Assembly: GCA_001270045.2 (NCBI GenBank)
Contig: DF970690.1
Span: 682,373 to 746,372, forward strand
From: Bacteroidales bacterium 6E
GTDB lineage: Bacteria > Bacteroidota > Bacteroidia > Bacteroidales > Prolixibacteraceae
Direction of reading: 5' to 3'
Length of the DNA stretch: 64,000 bases
In this document: positions 1 to 14,100 of the stretch, piece after piece
How the letters are laid out: every line of letters starts with the position of its first letter
How positions within the stretch are numbered: the first letter of the stretch is position 1
The notes under the pieces: generated by a model
Seen by the model: the letters and a program-made list of their open reading frames with translations, nothing else
Databases searched by the model: none
Told to the model about the DNA's origin: nothing
Made by a program: the position numbers and the translations under genes

Positions 1-1593
1 GCTTCAACGGAAATTACCATCAATGCCTCGCCAAACTATACAGGCACTCGTGCCTATTCCATTTGCAGTGGCGAAACCACGGCAATTACGCATACCGCCG
101 ATATAGAGGGTTCAACCTTTTCATGGACAGTCAGCGATGTAACCGGTGGCATTACAGGTGCATCTGCAGGTTCGGGAAACACGATAACCCAAACCTTGAT
201 AAATCCGGCAAATACCACTGTGGGAACTGTGTCCTACACTGTAACACCTAACGATGCCACAGGTTGTGGCATTGGAGTTCCAACCACGGTTGTCGTTACG
301 GTAAATCCCTTACCCGCTACACCTACAGCCAATAGTATTACCGTGACATATGATGGCTCGGAAAAATCAGCCAGTGCTTCTTCTTCAACAATAACGGCCA
401 CAAGCGAGGCTGCTGTGATAGCATGGTTTACTACTGAAGCAGGCACAACAGCAACAACGGCTCCAACCGGTACCGATGTCGGAACTTACACGGCCTGGGC
501 CGAAGCTTCCTATCTGTCAGGATGTAAAAGCGCCGGAAGGACTTTGGTTACACTAACCATTGAACCGGCAGAGCTTATCGTTACAGATGCAGTGGTAGCT
601 GACCATACCTATGACGGAACCAATAATGCAACAATAAGTGGAGCCACTCTAGCCGGCGTTGTTTCGGGAGATGATGTTGCCTTAGGTAATGTAACCAGCG
701 GTACATTTGCCCAGGTGAATGCTGACGATGATATCGGTGTGACAACAGCCATGACAATCAGTGGAACCGATGCCGGAAATTACACACTGACTCAACCAAC
801 ACTGACCGGCAATATCATTAAGACAAACCTGACATATACCGCCAATGCAAAATCAAAAGTTTATGGTGAAGAAAATCCATCATTGGATTTCATTTATACA
901 GGATTTGTCAACGGGGAAACACCGGCAGTTCTGACAATCGAACCGGTTGCATCCACAACGGTGGGCGCCGCAACGGAAGTTGGAATACACGACGATGCGA
1001 TAACTGTTGATGGTGGAGTTGATGATAACTATAGCTTCACTTATATAGCAGCCGACTTTACAATTACAAAAGCGACACTTACCGTAACTGCTGACAACAT
1101 CATCCGTGGTGTTGGTGAATCCACGCCAACCTACAGTTACAAAATAGATGGATTCAAGAATGGAGAAACCGAAGCAGGATTGAGAACTGGAAGTTCACTC
1201 TCCGGTACGGTCACCTTTACCGACAATACGAGTGGTTCAACGGCAGCTGGCACTTACACCATCACCCCAATAGTCAGCGGACTTTCGGCTACCAATTACA
1301 CTTTCTCAACTGTAAACGGCACTTTGACGATTTCAAATGTGGTGGTTGAAGCTACTGAAGGAACACTTCGTGCAGGCTACACTAATTTGGATGCAGCATA
1401 CACAGCCATTAATGGCGGCACACATAAGGGCGACATAACCATTTACCTCTATGCGGATACGTCAGAATCTACCACGGCAACGCTGAATGCCAGCGGCACG
1501 GGGAGTGCAAGCTACACCTCAGTCACGATTGTCGCGGTCAATGGTGTGACGGTAACCGGAACATCAAGCCCACTCATGATATTGGGTCAGTAG
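1..1593 (+). CDS. YDG/MBG-repeat surface protein, C-terminal part
   Basis: The reading frame is open from base 1, so this is the last 530 residues of a larger protein that starts outside the window. In order it shows a PKD-like segment (about residues 1-105), an Ig-like stretch, a YDG repeat (HTYDGTNNATISGA, near base 605), an MBG repeat (KSKVYGEENPSLDF, near 855) and a second MBG-like repeat. Such repeats form stalks of Bacteroidota surface adhesins. The last 80 residues (YTNLDAAYTAINGGTHKGDI and onward) resemble the opening strands of a right-handed beta-helix domain, but the frame stops after only a few strands at SPLMILGQ. No T9SS sorting domain is present, unlike the two large proteins downstream. 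It may be C-terminally truncated or may rely on another partner for anchoring. Confidence 0.75.
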   Translation, partial: ASTEITINASPNYTGTRAYSICSGETTAITHTADIEGSTFSWTVSDVTGGITGASAGSGNTITQTLINPANTTVGTVSYTVTPNDATGCGIGVPTTVVVTVNPLPATPTANSITVTYDGSEKSASASSSTITATSEAAVIAWFTTEAGTTATTAPTGTDVGTYTAWAEASYLSGCKSAGRTLVTLTIEPAELIVTDAVVADHTYDGTNNATISGATLAGVVSGDDVALGNVTSGTFAQVNADDDIGVTTAMTISGTDAGNYTLTQPTLTGNIIKTNLTYTANAKSKVYGEENPSLDFIYTGFVNGETPAVLTIEPVASTTVGAATEVGIHDDAITVDGGVDDNYSFTYIAADFTITKATLTVTADNIIRGVGESTPTYSYKIDGFKNGETEAGLRTGSSLSGTVTFTDNTSGSTAAGTYTITPIVSGLSATNYTFSTVNGTLTISNVVVEATEGTLRAGYTNLDAAYTAINGGTHKGDITIYLYADTSESTTATLNASGTGSASYTSVTIVAVNGVTVTGTSSPLMILGQ

Positions 1594-1641
1594 ATTACCA
1601 GAGAAGCAACAAATCAAGTGTAACAGATAAAATTGAATACC

Positions 1642-2121
1642 ATGATAAAAAATATGACCAAAACCCTTATGATATGCCTGCTGGTAATTTTCGCCGTGCC
1701 CAGCAATGGTTTTGCGCAGGCAACAGAGGATTTCGTGTTTGTTGAGTCCAACGTTGGCGACCTTCAGCTGTTAAAACAGACCTTTGCCAACAATCCTCTT
1801 GTTTATTTTAATACCAATACAAAACCGGCTCTTTATGTATATAGCCAGATTTTAAATGGTCGCAAGGTAAAAAACCTATTCATCAATGTACCGGCAGAAC
1901 CGGGAATACTCAAATTTGGTTCAGGGGATGTTAATACAGCAAACATTCATGAATTTACTGAATTCCTGACCATTCTGGCAGCTAATGTCTCTGGAAGCAT
2001 CATCCTGCACAGCAATAATGCTTTCAGTGGCTCTGAAGGAGCACAATTACGGGCAAGATTACAAGAGATTACCGGTGTCAAGGTTGTCGCAAATATCAAC
2101 CAGGAACCTTTTGGCAATTAA
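1642..2121 (+). CDS. small secreted protein resembling a DUF4347 domain
   Basis: This 159-residue protein has a clear signal peptide (MIKNMTKTLMICLLVIFAVP, cleavage probably after GFAQ). I start it at the ATG at 1642; a TTG three codons earlier is in frame but unlikely. The mature part follows the strand order of DUF4347: FVFVESNVGDLQLLKQ, then VYFNTN, VKNLFINVPAEPGILKFG, SGSIILHSNNAFSGSEGAQL and ITGVKVVAN. In DUF4347 proteins this module sits at the N-terminus of very large repeat proteins, with an SHG motif that is replaced by INVPAEPG here. The gene ends 9 bases before the giant adhesin gene, so the two are probably cotranscribed and may be a split form of a normally fused architecture. 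The assignment rests on motif order only; function is unknown. Confidence 0.55.
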   Translation: MIKNMTKTLMICLLVIFAVPSNGFAQATEDFVFVESNVGDLQLLKQTFANNPLVYFNTNTKPALYVYSQILNGRKVKNLFINVPAEPGILKFGSGDVNTANIHEFTEFLTILAANVSGSIILHSNNAFSGSEGAQLRARLQEITGVKVVANINQEPFGN

Positions 2122-2130
2122 ACTGTGACA

Positions 2131-5100
2131 ATGAAAAAAATGGATATTATGAATACAACGAACATATATAATCAAATAAATGGTGGCAGATACCTGGATT
2201 GCAGATGGATTAAATCCCTTCCCGATATTCCCATCAGGAATGTTGCCTATGCTGCCAGGATGGTTTTCCTTATGGTACTTATTATTTTTGTTGCAAACAG
2301 TGAGCTGTTTGGACAGTCCTTCTCGGCAACCTTGTCGTCAAACCAATTGTTTAAACGGCCTAGTCCCGGAACATCAAACTGTGGTGGGACCTATGGGACA
2401 TTTACCAGCGTCAGCTCGAATGCCTCGACCGATTATGCCTATGCAACACAATCTTTTACCATAAGTGCCGCTGGCAATTATACAATTACGGTTACTGCCA
2501 GTACAGCAGGCGATCCAATGCTGCTGGTCTATGGCAGTTTCAATCCGTCATCTCCAACCAGCGGTTTTATAGTGGGTGATGATGACAGTAATGGAAGTCT
2601 ATTGCCAAAAATTGGTAGTTGTAATAACTATTTTTCATCTGGCACCTATACACTTGTGGTGACAAGTTATAGCGCGGCCACCAGAGCTGGTACGGTAAAT
2701 TTCAATATTTCTGGCGCAGGTACCGCTACCATATTGCCAACCGTATCCACGAATACGGCCAGCTCTGTCACCTCTACCAGTGTAATCCTTGGGGGTAATG
2801 TAAGTGCCGATGGTGGGGCGACCGTCTCGGCACGTGGGGTGGCCTGGGGTACATCTTCAAACCCAACCTCGGGAACACCCATGGGGAGCGGAACGGGTTC
2901 CTTTAGCCAGACAATCAATGGACTAACACCAGGTACTACCTATTATGCCAGGGCTTATGCCACCAACAGTGTTGGCACGGCTTATGGCCCACAGATATCC
3001 TTTACGACCCAGAATTATACCCCCCCCAGCGTTACAACGAATAGTGTGACCAATATTGGCCTTACCGCTGCAACTTTTAACGGAAATGTGACAAACACAG
3101 GTGGCCAGAGTGTCTCTCGGGGCTTTCAGTACAGCACCAATTCCTCGTTTAGTGGAGCAATTACCCGAACAATTTCAGGAACCCAGGGGACAGGATCTTT
3201 CTCGTACAATGAAACCTCCCTTACAGGATCGACTCTGTATTATGTAAGAGCATGGGCGTCGAATAACGGAGGCACTACTTATGGCAGTGCAACCAGTTTT
3301 TATACCGATCATACCGTTACATATACATCCGGAGCAAATGGCACATTGAGTGGTTCTACATCTCAGACCGTTGATCACGGTGGATCAGGCAGTCCTGTAA
3401 CGGCTGTTCCAAATGCTGGCTATCATTTTGTGCGCTGGAGTGATTTTAGTACATCCAATCCGCGAACTGATGTCAACGTAACCTCAAGTTTCACGCGTAC
3501 GGCAACATTTGCCATCAATAATTTCAGGTTTGCTGTCCAACCAGGTAACAGGGTAGCCGGTGTCCAAAATTCGTTTACGGTTGAAGCAATCGACAATTTG
3601 GGCAATCGGGTTACCAACTCTGACCGTGCAATTTCAATCGATGTAAAAAAAGCTGACGGAACCACGATCGAAACTTTGTCGGCAAACCTGTCATCAGGCT
3701 TTGCAACAGTTTCAGGCCCATCCATAACACAAACAGGTAACTATTATCTGTTTGTAAGCGATGCAGGCGGTGGTGTCAATGGAACCTTTAATTCCTTGCA
3801 ATCTTCGACTTTCACCGTGACACCGGCAGCCATACATCATTTCACCGTATCCGGCATAACCGATCCCCATAAGGCCGGCGAAACCACCAGCCCGACTGTT
3901 ACGGCCTATGATATGTATGGCAATATGAAATATGACTATACAGGAACGATTTCTTTCCATACCGACAACGTAAGTGCCAAACCCGATAAGCCGACCGTGC
4001 TTCCCGTCAATTATTCGTTTACGGGAACCGACCAGGGAACAAAAACTTTCACCAACGGCGCAAACCTGAAACAATATGGCGAAAACTTTTTCGTGCAAGT
4101 CAAAGACACAGAAGTAACCGAAGCTTCTGGCAGGCAGGAAGGTATTTCTGTCACTTCCGCCGAACTGAACTATTATGCCATTGCCGCCAATCCGGATGAA
4201 TCAGGCAACCAGCAGGATGTAAAGGCAGGGAACGCATTTTCCGTTTTGGCTGAGCTATACGATGAATTTGGAAACAAGAAAGTCGACTATACCGGTGACC
4301 TTGATGTTAGCTTTACAAGCGATGCCTCTCCCTCGCCTCTCGGTAATGTGATTGTCATTCCTGCACCAGGCGACAGGACCTTTACCAATGGGGTTGCCAC
4401 CATCCCCGGCTTTATTCTCTACAATGCGCAGGAAACCCCTGTAATTACCATCACCGAGACACTGACCGGCAGTTCAGGCACAACCGAACTTATGACAGTC
4501 TGGCCCGAAATGCTGGATAATTTCCTGGTTCAGGAAGCACCGGCCCAAAACCACGGGATAGGCGGTGTCCGTGTAACGGCAGGTGTACCCTTCTCGGTTA
4601 AGGTAACCGCCCGCGACCCGTACAACAATATTAAGCGTGACTATGCCGGATATATCAACTTCAAGTCGTCAAACGATGCGATCGTCCAATATCCAACCGG
4701 TCTCCAGCAATTTACCGTTGGTGAGGGTGCTTCTTTCAATAATGGGATCAGGATTTTTGAAAATGTTCTCACCATTCCAACCATCGGGAGTTATTGGATC
4801 CGTGTGGCCGACTCGCCACAAGCGTTTAAAACCGGAACACTCGAGGATATTGTGGTTGGTCCCGGAATCCAGAGCCAGGTTGTGTCTGAACTGGCCTTCA
4901 CGGAGCATCCCGGAATAACGACCTACCCATCAGAAAGCGTAAAAGCTGGCGATTTTGTTTCGGTCACCATCACACCCAGAGATGCCAATGATAACCTTTT
5001 ATGTGATTGCCAGTCCGTTCAGGTATTCCTGAATGGTGTCGACAAGCACAGGACAGGCACACCAGAAAATGGTGTTCCGGCATTGTCTCTAATCGAGGTT

Positions 5101-8100
5101 ACCGATAACCACGACGGCACATATACAGCAATGGTTAGGGTAAGCGATATGTCGCAGACGAATGAGATAACCGCAAGCGTTAATGGCACCACCCTGAATA
5201 CCATTCTCCAGGTTGCGGTAAATGAACCCGATGCCCCATCCCTGGTGGTTTCTACCATTACCCCAGAGGCCAGCAGCATCACCACAGATGAAAATACCCT
5301 GGTAACCATCCAGCTAAAGGACCAGTTTGGAAACAACCGGCTCACCAACGACGGAACCATTTACATTAGTACAACCGAGGGAGGATTTGGTGCCAACAAC
5401 GGCATTGCCAACGGTTATGAAGCCACTTATAATGACAACGGCTCATATACCGCAACATTATATGCCAGTCATGATGCCATTACTCATGGCGTTGGAACGG
5501 CAACCCTTTCCGTGATCGCTGATTTCACCGATGATTTGTTTGCAGATGGAGCATTAGCCCCGGTATCGATACCAACAGTCATTATCACTGAAGGTTTGCC
5601 AAGCCTGATAACCAGCACCATTGCTGCCGATCCTGTGGAAATTACTACCGATGAGTTTTCGACTGTTACGGTTCAGTTAAAGGACCATTTAGGAAACCTC
5701 ATACTCCATGACCGTGGCAGTATTGACCTGGAGACAGATGTCCTTGGTGAAATCACGGATGCCGTCTACGACGAAAATGGCAAGTATGTGGCTTACCTGT
5801 GGGGCGATATCCGCCCTGTCAATGGTACAGGCATCTCTGTCATTTCAGGCTCATTTGCCGGAGCGGGCTCAGCTTCCGCAGTCAATGGCTATTTTAATGA
5901 CGGCGGTTCACCTGCTGAAAAGACAACAGCTTCGGTAACCATTACCGAAGGATTGCCCGCATTGGATGAAATCCAGATTACGGCTAACCCGGCGGTCATT
6001 ACCACCGATGAATCCAGTATCATAACGGTTACCTTGTATGACCATCTTGGGAACCTGATCATCAATGGCAGAGGTACTGTTTCACTGTCAACCAATCTTG
6101 GTGTCCTCAGTACAGTTACCGATAATGGCGATGGTACCTATACCGCAATCCTTACCGCCGACGCTTCAGGTACCGGAACGGCTACCATTACCGGAACGAT
6201 TCTTATCGATAATGCAGGTCAACCTGTCGTAATTGAAGACAATGCAACTGTACTGATCAATGAAGGCTTACCGTCGCTATCCATGTCTTCGGTTGCTTCA
6301 AATCCTGCCACCATGACCACCGATGGTTCCAGTACCATCACCTTGCAACTGAAAGACCAGTGGGGTAATGATCTGACTACTGGCAGGGGAGTTGTAACCA
6401 TGGAGTCAACCATTGGATTGCTTTCGGGAGTAACCGATCACGGTGACGGAACTTATACCGCAACGTTGACTGGCGATACCAGAGGAATCAATGGTACAGG
6501 CACTTCTGTAATCGATGCCTCATTTGAGGGTGATGCTTCCGCGTCATCGGTGAACGGGGACTTCACGAACGAAACATATGTTGTCATTTCCGAAGGTCTG
6601 CCAGCATTGTCCCAGATTGACATTGCGGTAAGTGACACTGAAATCACAGCGGATGAAACCAGCTCCATTACAGTTCAACTCAAAGACCAGTGGGGCAATC
6701 TGCTGACCACAAGCCGCGGAACGATCACCCTTTCCGTAAGCCCGATCGGGGTCATTTCAACCGTGACCGACAACAATGACGGAACATACTCAGCTACTTT
6801 CTCATTAAATGATTCTGGAACAGGCATCGCTACCATTACGGGCACAATTTCCGGTGAAGCCGATGGCGAAATATTGGACAACGCAACAGTCGAGGTAAGC
6901 CATGGTATCGCCACAAACCTGCGTATCGACACCCAACCATCGGATTATGTCCGTGCCGGGGATGTATTGGCCATTCAGCCGGTTGTCAGCATCCGCGACG
7001 CGTTGGGAAATATCGTGACTTCCGACAATAGCACTACCGTAACTGCCAGCCGTAAGGCAGGGACATCAACTGAAACACTGAAGGGAACCGTCGCCATGAC
7101 TGTTGAGGCTGGTGTGGTTACCTTTACCGACCTGAGATACGAGCTGATGGAAACCATCACCCTTGATTTTGTTGCCAACCCGGCCTTGTCAACCGTCACT
7201 TCCAACAATGTCCTGGTCGACCATAACGCAACTGTCAGGTATGAGTTTTCATCCGTTCCTGCCTATATCATTGCTGGTGGACAACGCGGGGCGTATGTGG
7301 TTACACGCTATGATGCATACGATAACCTCGTGAATAATTCAGTCGGCGAAAACGGGGAAGACCTGATCACCGACGAGACGGTATATCTTTACACCAGCGC
7401 TGCCGACAACGACAGCGAACCGAATGTGACAAGCAAGTTCCATAGTGCAGCCACAGGAGGTACCATCGTCACATCCATCGGCATCGCCAACGGTGCCACC
7501 AGCAAAGGGTTCTGGTATTATTCCACTGTGGCCGGACAGCATACCATATCCGCTTCTGATAAAACTCCATTGGATGTCACCGACGAGAATATCATAAATG
7601 CTGAGCATTTACTCGAAGTAAGGCCTGCCGCTCTAAGCCATTTTGTCGTAAGTGGTGTGGGAACCGATGCTGGCGGAGGCTGGACAGAGCATTATTATGG
7701 AGATGTCCAGTCGGTTACGGTAGAGGCTATCGATATCCTCGGTAACCGGAAAACCAACTACAACGGATCCATCACTTTCAACCTGACCGACGGACAGGCG
7801 GTGGTGAATTCCAATTTCCCCCGGGACTATACCTTTACGGTCGGAACAGACAGCGACAATGGGATTCATACGTTTGAAAATGCCATTCTGTTCACCCGAC
7901 CTAGCTTTGAACACCCAAGTTATCCAACGGTAAATGAGTGGTGGGTTACGGTAATTGACAAAGCCCAGCCATCCAAATATGGTTCGCAGGTGAAGATTAA
8001 GGTGTTGCCACGCCCGTTACTGGTAAGCATTGCCGAAACGCCCACGAAAGTATACGATGCCAATACCGGCATTACGCTGACCGCTAGCTTCACGGTTGAT

Positions 8101-11100
8101 AACCTGGTTACAGGGGAGACAATCACCGCATTCAATGCCGAAGCAAACTACGACACCAAAGACGTTGGAGAGGAAAAAGTGATCACTGCGATCATGGACA
8201 ACAACTGGCTAACAACCACCGATTATGTTGCCGGGGCAAATACGATCCTTAAATATTACACCCTTCCGTCCAATGTGACCGGCACCGGTTCCATCACTCC
8301 AAAGGATGTCCTGGTTGAAATCACGGGAAATCCGACCAAAACCTATGACGGAAATACGATTGCAACACTCCAGACCAGTGACTATACAGTTACTACAGGC
8401 ATCCCAGGCGAGACTTTCGAGGTGGTGAACCAGACCAATGCCACCTATGATGAAAAAAACCAGGGAACAAGAACGGTAAGCGTTGTCTTTAACACATTCC
8501 CGGGGACCGCTAATTATTTCAATAAGGATAACTGGTCGGCAGCCGCTACAAGGGGAAGTGCCAGTATTTCATATCAAACCGTTGCTGGCGAAAATAGGTT
8601 GCGAATGGCCTATAATGGAAATGGATCGTATAGGAATGGTACATATACCTATACCATAACGGCAAACAGGACTGAAACTGTCACGTTCGACTGGAAATTG
8701 ACTGGATGCCATTCTTATTATCAATCAGTGGCCACTTTCAAATTATGGGTCGGGAATACCGGAAACATTATCCAGACCCTTTATAGTGGAGGTGGATGTT
8801 CTTTCTCCAGGACAGGAACCAGCAGTTTTGAAATTGCTTCCGGTACTAAATGGGGGATCATCATTTATGGAGATCATTGGGATAGCATGAATCAAATCAA
8901 TGGCTACCTGGATGTTGTATTACCCTCTTTCAACCCTGGCGAAAACACGCTGGCAGGGAACTATACTTTCCCGGCCACAGCCACTGGGGCTGGTTTAATC
9001 CTTCGCAAGGAAATCACGGGAACCATTGTCGCTTCCGATAAGGATTATGATGGCAATACTATCGCGACCATTACCCAACGCACACTGACCGGAGTGATCG
9101 CAGCCGATGCTGACAAAGTAGCCCTTACCGGCGATGCTGCAACATTTGCGGGAAAAGACGTGGGAGAACATACGGTGACATCATCGGGCATGACCATTAC
9201 CGGTGACGAGGCTGACAACTATAGCCTGACTGATGTGGCTACCACAACAGCCAGTATCTTGCCCAAAGCGCTTGCCATCACCGAGCCATCGATTGCCGAC
9301 CGTGTTTATGATGGTACTACCACTCCGGGAGCCCTCACCATCGGTACCTTAAGTGGATTTGTCGATGGCGAAACCGTAACGGCATCCGGATTGGCCGATG
9401 ATTACCCAGGGAAAGATGCAGGACAGTATATCGTTGACATCGCTTATTCGCTGCAAAACGGAACAGGTGGTGGATTGGCGACCAACTATAGTCTCGCAAC
9501 GGGAACGGCAACCGGAACCGTTACACAACGACCGATTACGGCCAATTCAAGTGTCGCTTCAAAAGTGTATGACGGTCAACCGACTACTGGCACGGTGGTT
9601 TTGGGTGAACTTGATAACCTTGTTGGAGACGAGACACTGGTCATAACAACCACTACCACCCCTTATGCCGACAAACACGTTGGTACCGGTAAAGCCACAA
9701 CCATCAGTTACACCCTTCTGGATGGCACGGATGGAAACGGAGGAATCGCTGCCAACTATACCATGGCCGACAAAGAGGTGACTGGTGAAATCACTGTAAG
9801 AGCGATCAACGCTACCGCACAGGCTGACACCAAGGTATACGACGGAAGTCCCTCATCCGTAGTATCACCTGTTGTCGATGATTTGCAAACCGGAGATATC
9901 CTGGTGAATGCCGGAAGCCAGACTTTTGACAACAAGGACCAGGGTACAGGTAAAACCCTGACCCCGTCAGGTGCTTCCATTAACGATGGCAACAATGGTA
10001 ACAATTATGCCATTACCTATGTCCCCAATACTAGCGGTGAAATCAGCAAACGACTGTTGGCTGTTTCAGTTACCGGTGACCCTGAAAAAGTTTATGACGG
10101 TGATACTGAAGCCTCCCTTGTCGCAGCGGATTATACGATTACAAATGTAGTGGATGGCGAATCGGTGAGCATCAGCGAAACGGCAGGTACCTATAACAGC
10201 AAGAATGTGGGGACAAGTCCCGACAGGACAGTAACGGTTACTTTGGCCGATGACGACTATGTGGCTGGTAATGCAGGTACCACACTGGCTAATTATACGT
10301 TGCCAGAAACTGCAACAGGAGCCGGTACCATTACTGTGCGTTCACTGACACTGGACAACTTTGTTGCCAACGACAAAACATACGACGGAACAACCAGTGT
10401 TACCGGTGACGGTTTCAGCGACAACCGTATATCGGGTGATGTCCTGACTTTCTCCTATGGTGTCGCCTTTGAGGACAAAAACGTGGGTACAGGCAAGGAT
10501 GTAAACTTCACCAGCATTGCCATTTCCGGCGGAGCTGACCAGTCCAACTACACCCTGGTTACCTCTTCAGGTGTTGCCACGGCTGATATCTCGGCCCGTG
10601 ACCTGACTCTGGACAACTTTGTTGCCGACGACAAAACATACGACGGAACAACCAATGTTACCGGTGACGCTTTCAGCGACGACCGCGTATCGGGTGATGA
10701 CCTGACTTTCTCTTATAATGTCGCCTTTGAGGACAAAAACGTGGGAACAGGCAAGGATGTAAACTTCACCAGCATTGCCATTTCCGGCGGAGCTGACCAG
10801 GACAACTACACCCTGCTGACCACTACAGGTGTTGCCACGGCTGATATCTCGGTCCGTGATCTGACACTGGACAACTTTGTTGCAAACGACAAAACATACG
10901 ACGGAACAACCAGTGTTACCGGTGACGCTTTCAGCGATGACCGTGTATCGGGTGATGTCCTGACTTTCTCTTATAATGTCGCGTTTGAGGACAAAAACGT
11001 GGGTGCTGACAAGGATGTAAACTTCACCAACATTGCCATTTCCGGAGGAGCCGACAAGGACAATTACAGTTTGTTGACAACAGCAGGAACTGTTGAGGCT

Positions 11101-14100
11101 GATATAACCGCGCGTACCCTTAACCTCAGCAACTTTGCTGCCGACAATAAGGTGTACGACGGCACAACGGTGGCTACCGGCCTGGGATTTGACGACAACC
11201 GCATACCCGGTGATAACCTATCTTTCCAGCGTACGGCAGAATTTGAAACTCCCTCAGTTGGTTACAATAAAGTTGTGGTTTATGAGAGTGTTAGCATTAC
11301 GGGTGGTACGGATAAGGATAATTACAGACTCGAAACTGATCAGTCCCATTGGAAAACTGCTCCCAACCGGATCATTTCTCAAGCACCGGTCACGGTTTCG
11401 ATTATGGCTTCAGATAAGCCTTATGATGGCAACACAATGGCAACTGTGTCACTGTCGGGTAATTTTGTCACGGGTGATGAGGTTTCGCTGACCTACACCA
11501 GTGCCACCTTTGACGATGAATCGGTAGGCCTTGGCAAGACGGTTACCATCAGCGGTATCGCCTTGACGGGTACAAACGCCGGTCAATATACACTGGCTTC
11601 TACAACCGCGACTACTACGGCAAGCATCACACCTGTTGCAAGGACTGTCGCCGTTACCGGTGTCTCTGATTATATCTACAGTGGCCTGCCACAGGGTCCG
11701 GCTACCGCCACAGTTTCGGCTGGAGACGGGTCAGTAAGCTACAGCTACTCTGGAACCGGTTCTACCACTTATGCCACAAGCAGCACTGCACCAACCAATG
11801 CCGGAACCTATCATGTGGTGGCAACGGTAGTGGAGAATGGCAATTACGCCGGCGCAACATCTGAACCATACAGCTTTACGATAAACAAGAAAGAGCTGAC
11901 GGTAATCGATGTCGTGGCGCAGGATAAGGTCTATGACAAGACTACCCATGCCAGTGTTAGCGTAGGCAGCTTATCGGGTGTGGTCGGTAGCGATGACGTT
12001 TCCGTTACTGCCTCGGCAAACTTCGACAATGCCCAGGTTGGCAATAACAAGACAATCACCGTATCGTATTCGTTGCAGGGTACAAAAGCTGCCAACTATA
12101 TGGCACCGGCTGGAGGGGTTCTCACCTCCGCGGGTGAAATCACCCAAAGGCCTTTGACCATCACGGGAAGCTTTGATGCCATCGACAGGGTATATGACCG
12201 TTCGAATGCAGCCTCCATCACCAACGTTTTACTCCAGTTGGTGTCGGTGATTCCGGGTGATGATGTCACCCTGAAAGCCATCGCTTCGTTTGCCGACAAG
12301 CTGGTTGGCAACAGTAAGCCGGTTGCCCTGACATCTTCGATCCTCGAAGGTGCCGATTCAGGTAACTATATGCTGACATTTACCTCGGCGCCCACCACCA
12401 GTGCCGACATAACCCCGAAAGCCCTGACGGTTACGGGAGCCATGGCACAGGATAAAACCTATGATGGAAACACTGAGGCCAACATTGCGGTGAGCTCGCT
12501 GAATGGGGTCATAGCGGGTGATGTTGTTACTTTGGATGCCCTGGTGGGTACTTTTGCCCAGTCTGATGCAGGAAATGGAATTCCGGTGACCCCGGCCCTC
12601 ACCCTAAAAGGAACGGATGCCGCCAATTATGCGCTAACCCAGCCTTCGGGCCTGACCGCTTCAGTCCTGAAACGTGAACTAACCGTAACAGGTGCTGAGG
12701 CAGTGGATAAAACCTATGATGCCACAACCGATATCGTGATCTTGGATGCGGTATTGCAAGGCAAAGTGTCGTCTGACGACGTAACGTTGGGCAGTCTGGG
12801 CGGCCGTGTAGCCAACAAGAATGTTGGAACTGACAAGCCGGTTACAGCCACCCTGACACTAACGGGGGCCAAGGTTTCCAACTATACGCTGGTGCAGCCT
12901 GTTGGACTGACCGTCACGATTTCGCCCAAGTCAGTCTCCGTTACAGGAGCCGTGGCAATGGATAAGACTTTCGACGGTACAACCGATGCGGTCATTTCCG
13001 GGGCAATATTGGATGGAATTATCGCCGGAGACGTTGTTTCGCTGATGAATGGAACCTCAGGTACATTTGCACAATCTGAAGTAGGTAGCGAAGTGGAAGT
13101 CACAACGGCCATGTATCTTGCCGGTACCGATGCCGGCAACTACTTGCTGATACAACCACAGGGACTGAAAGCCGACATCATGCCGGGGATCCAGCAAATC
13201 AGCCTGACAGCAGGTTGGAACATCATTTCCATAGGCATGTCACCCACAGGTTCGACCAGGCTCATTGATATCCTGAGACCGTTGATAGATGCAGGAACCC
13301 TGATCAAGGTCATTGACGATAAGGGGAACACCATCGAAAACCTGGGTTCCGACGAATGGTTTGAGAGCATTGGTGACTTATTGGCGACTGAGGGTTATCA
13401 GGTTAAGGTGAGTGAGAATACTTCGCTTGAGGTGAACGGAACACCGGTGCAACTGCCGATTGATATACCTCTGGTGAAAGGGTGGAACATTATCTCCTTC
13501 CCATCTCAGGTTGCACAGAATGCCATGGATGTATTTGACCAGTTAATCAAAGGTGGCTATCTTTTAAAGGCCATGGACGAGAAAGGCCGGCCTGTAGAGG
13601 AATTGGCCGGCGATTGGTACAATTTCATAGGCAATCTGGAGCCCGGCGAGGGTTATAAGGTCAAGGTTTCTTCGGCCTGTACCCTGACCATCCGTGAATC
13701 TTACACCAAATCACTGATTAACGTACCCGACCTTCTGTCATCCGACCATTTCATGCCGGTATACAGCGGAAATGGTTACGACCACATGAACCTTCTGATC
13801 CGTGACCTTGAAGCGAGCGGACTGAAAGAGGGTGACGAACTGGGTATTTTTGATGGCGACCTTTGTGTCGGTTCCGTCAGGATTGATCACCACAGTATGT
13901 GGGATAACCTGATCAGCATTCCGGTGTCGGCCAGCGATGGTTTGTCGGAATTTGCGAACGGCTTTACCGAGGGGAATCGTTTTGCCATCAGGATATTCAG
14001 GGACGGTAACGAAAGGTATTTGACCTTCGAAGTGGAAAGTGGATCGACCCCGGTATTTACCAAAGGCGCAACATCAGCCTTGAAGGTCACTTACACAAGT

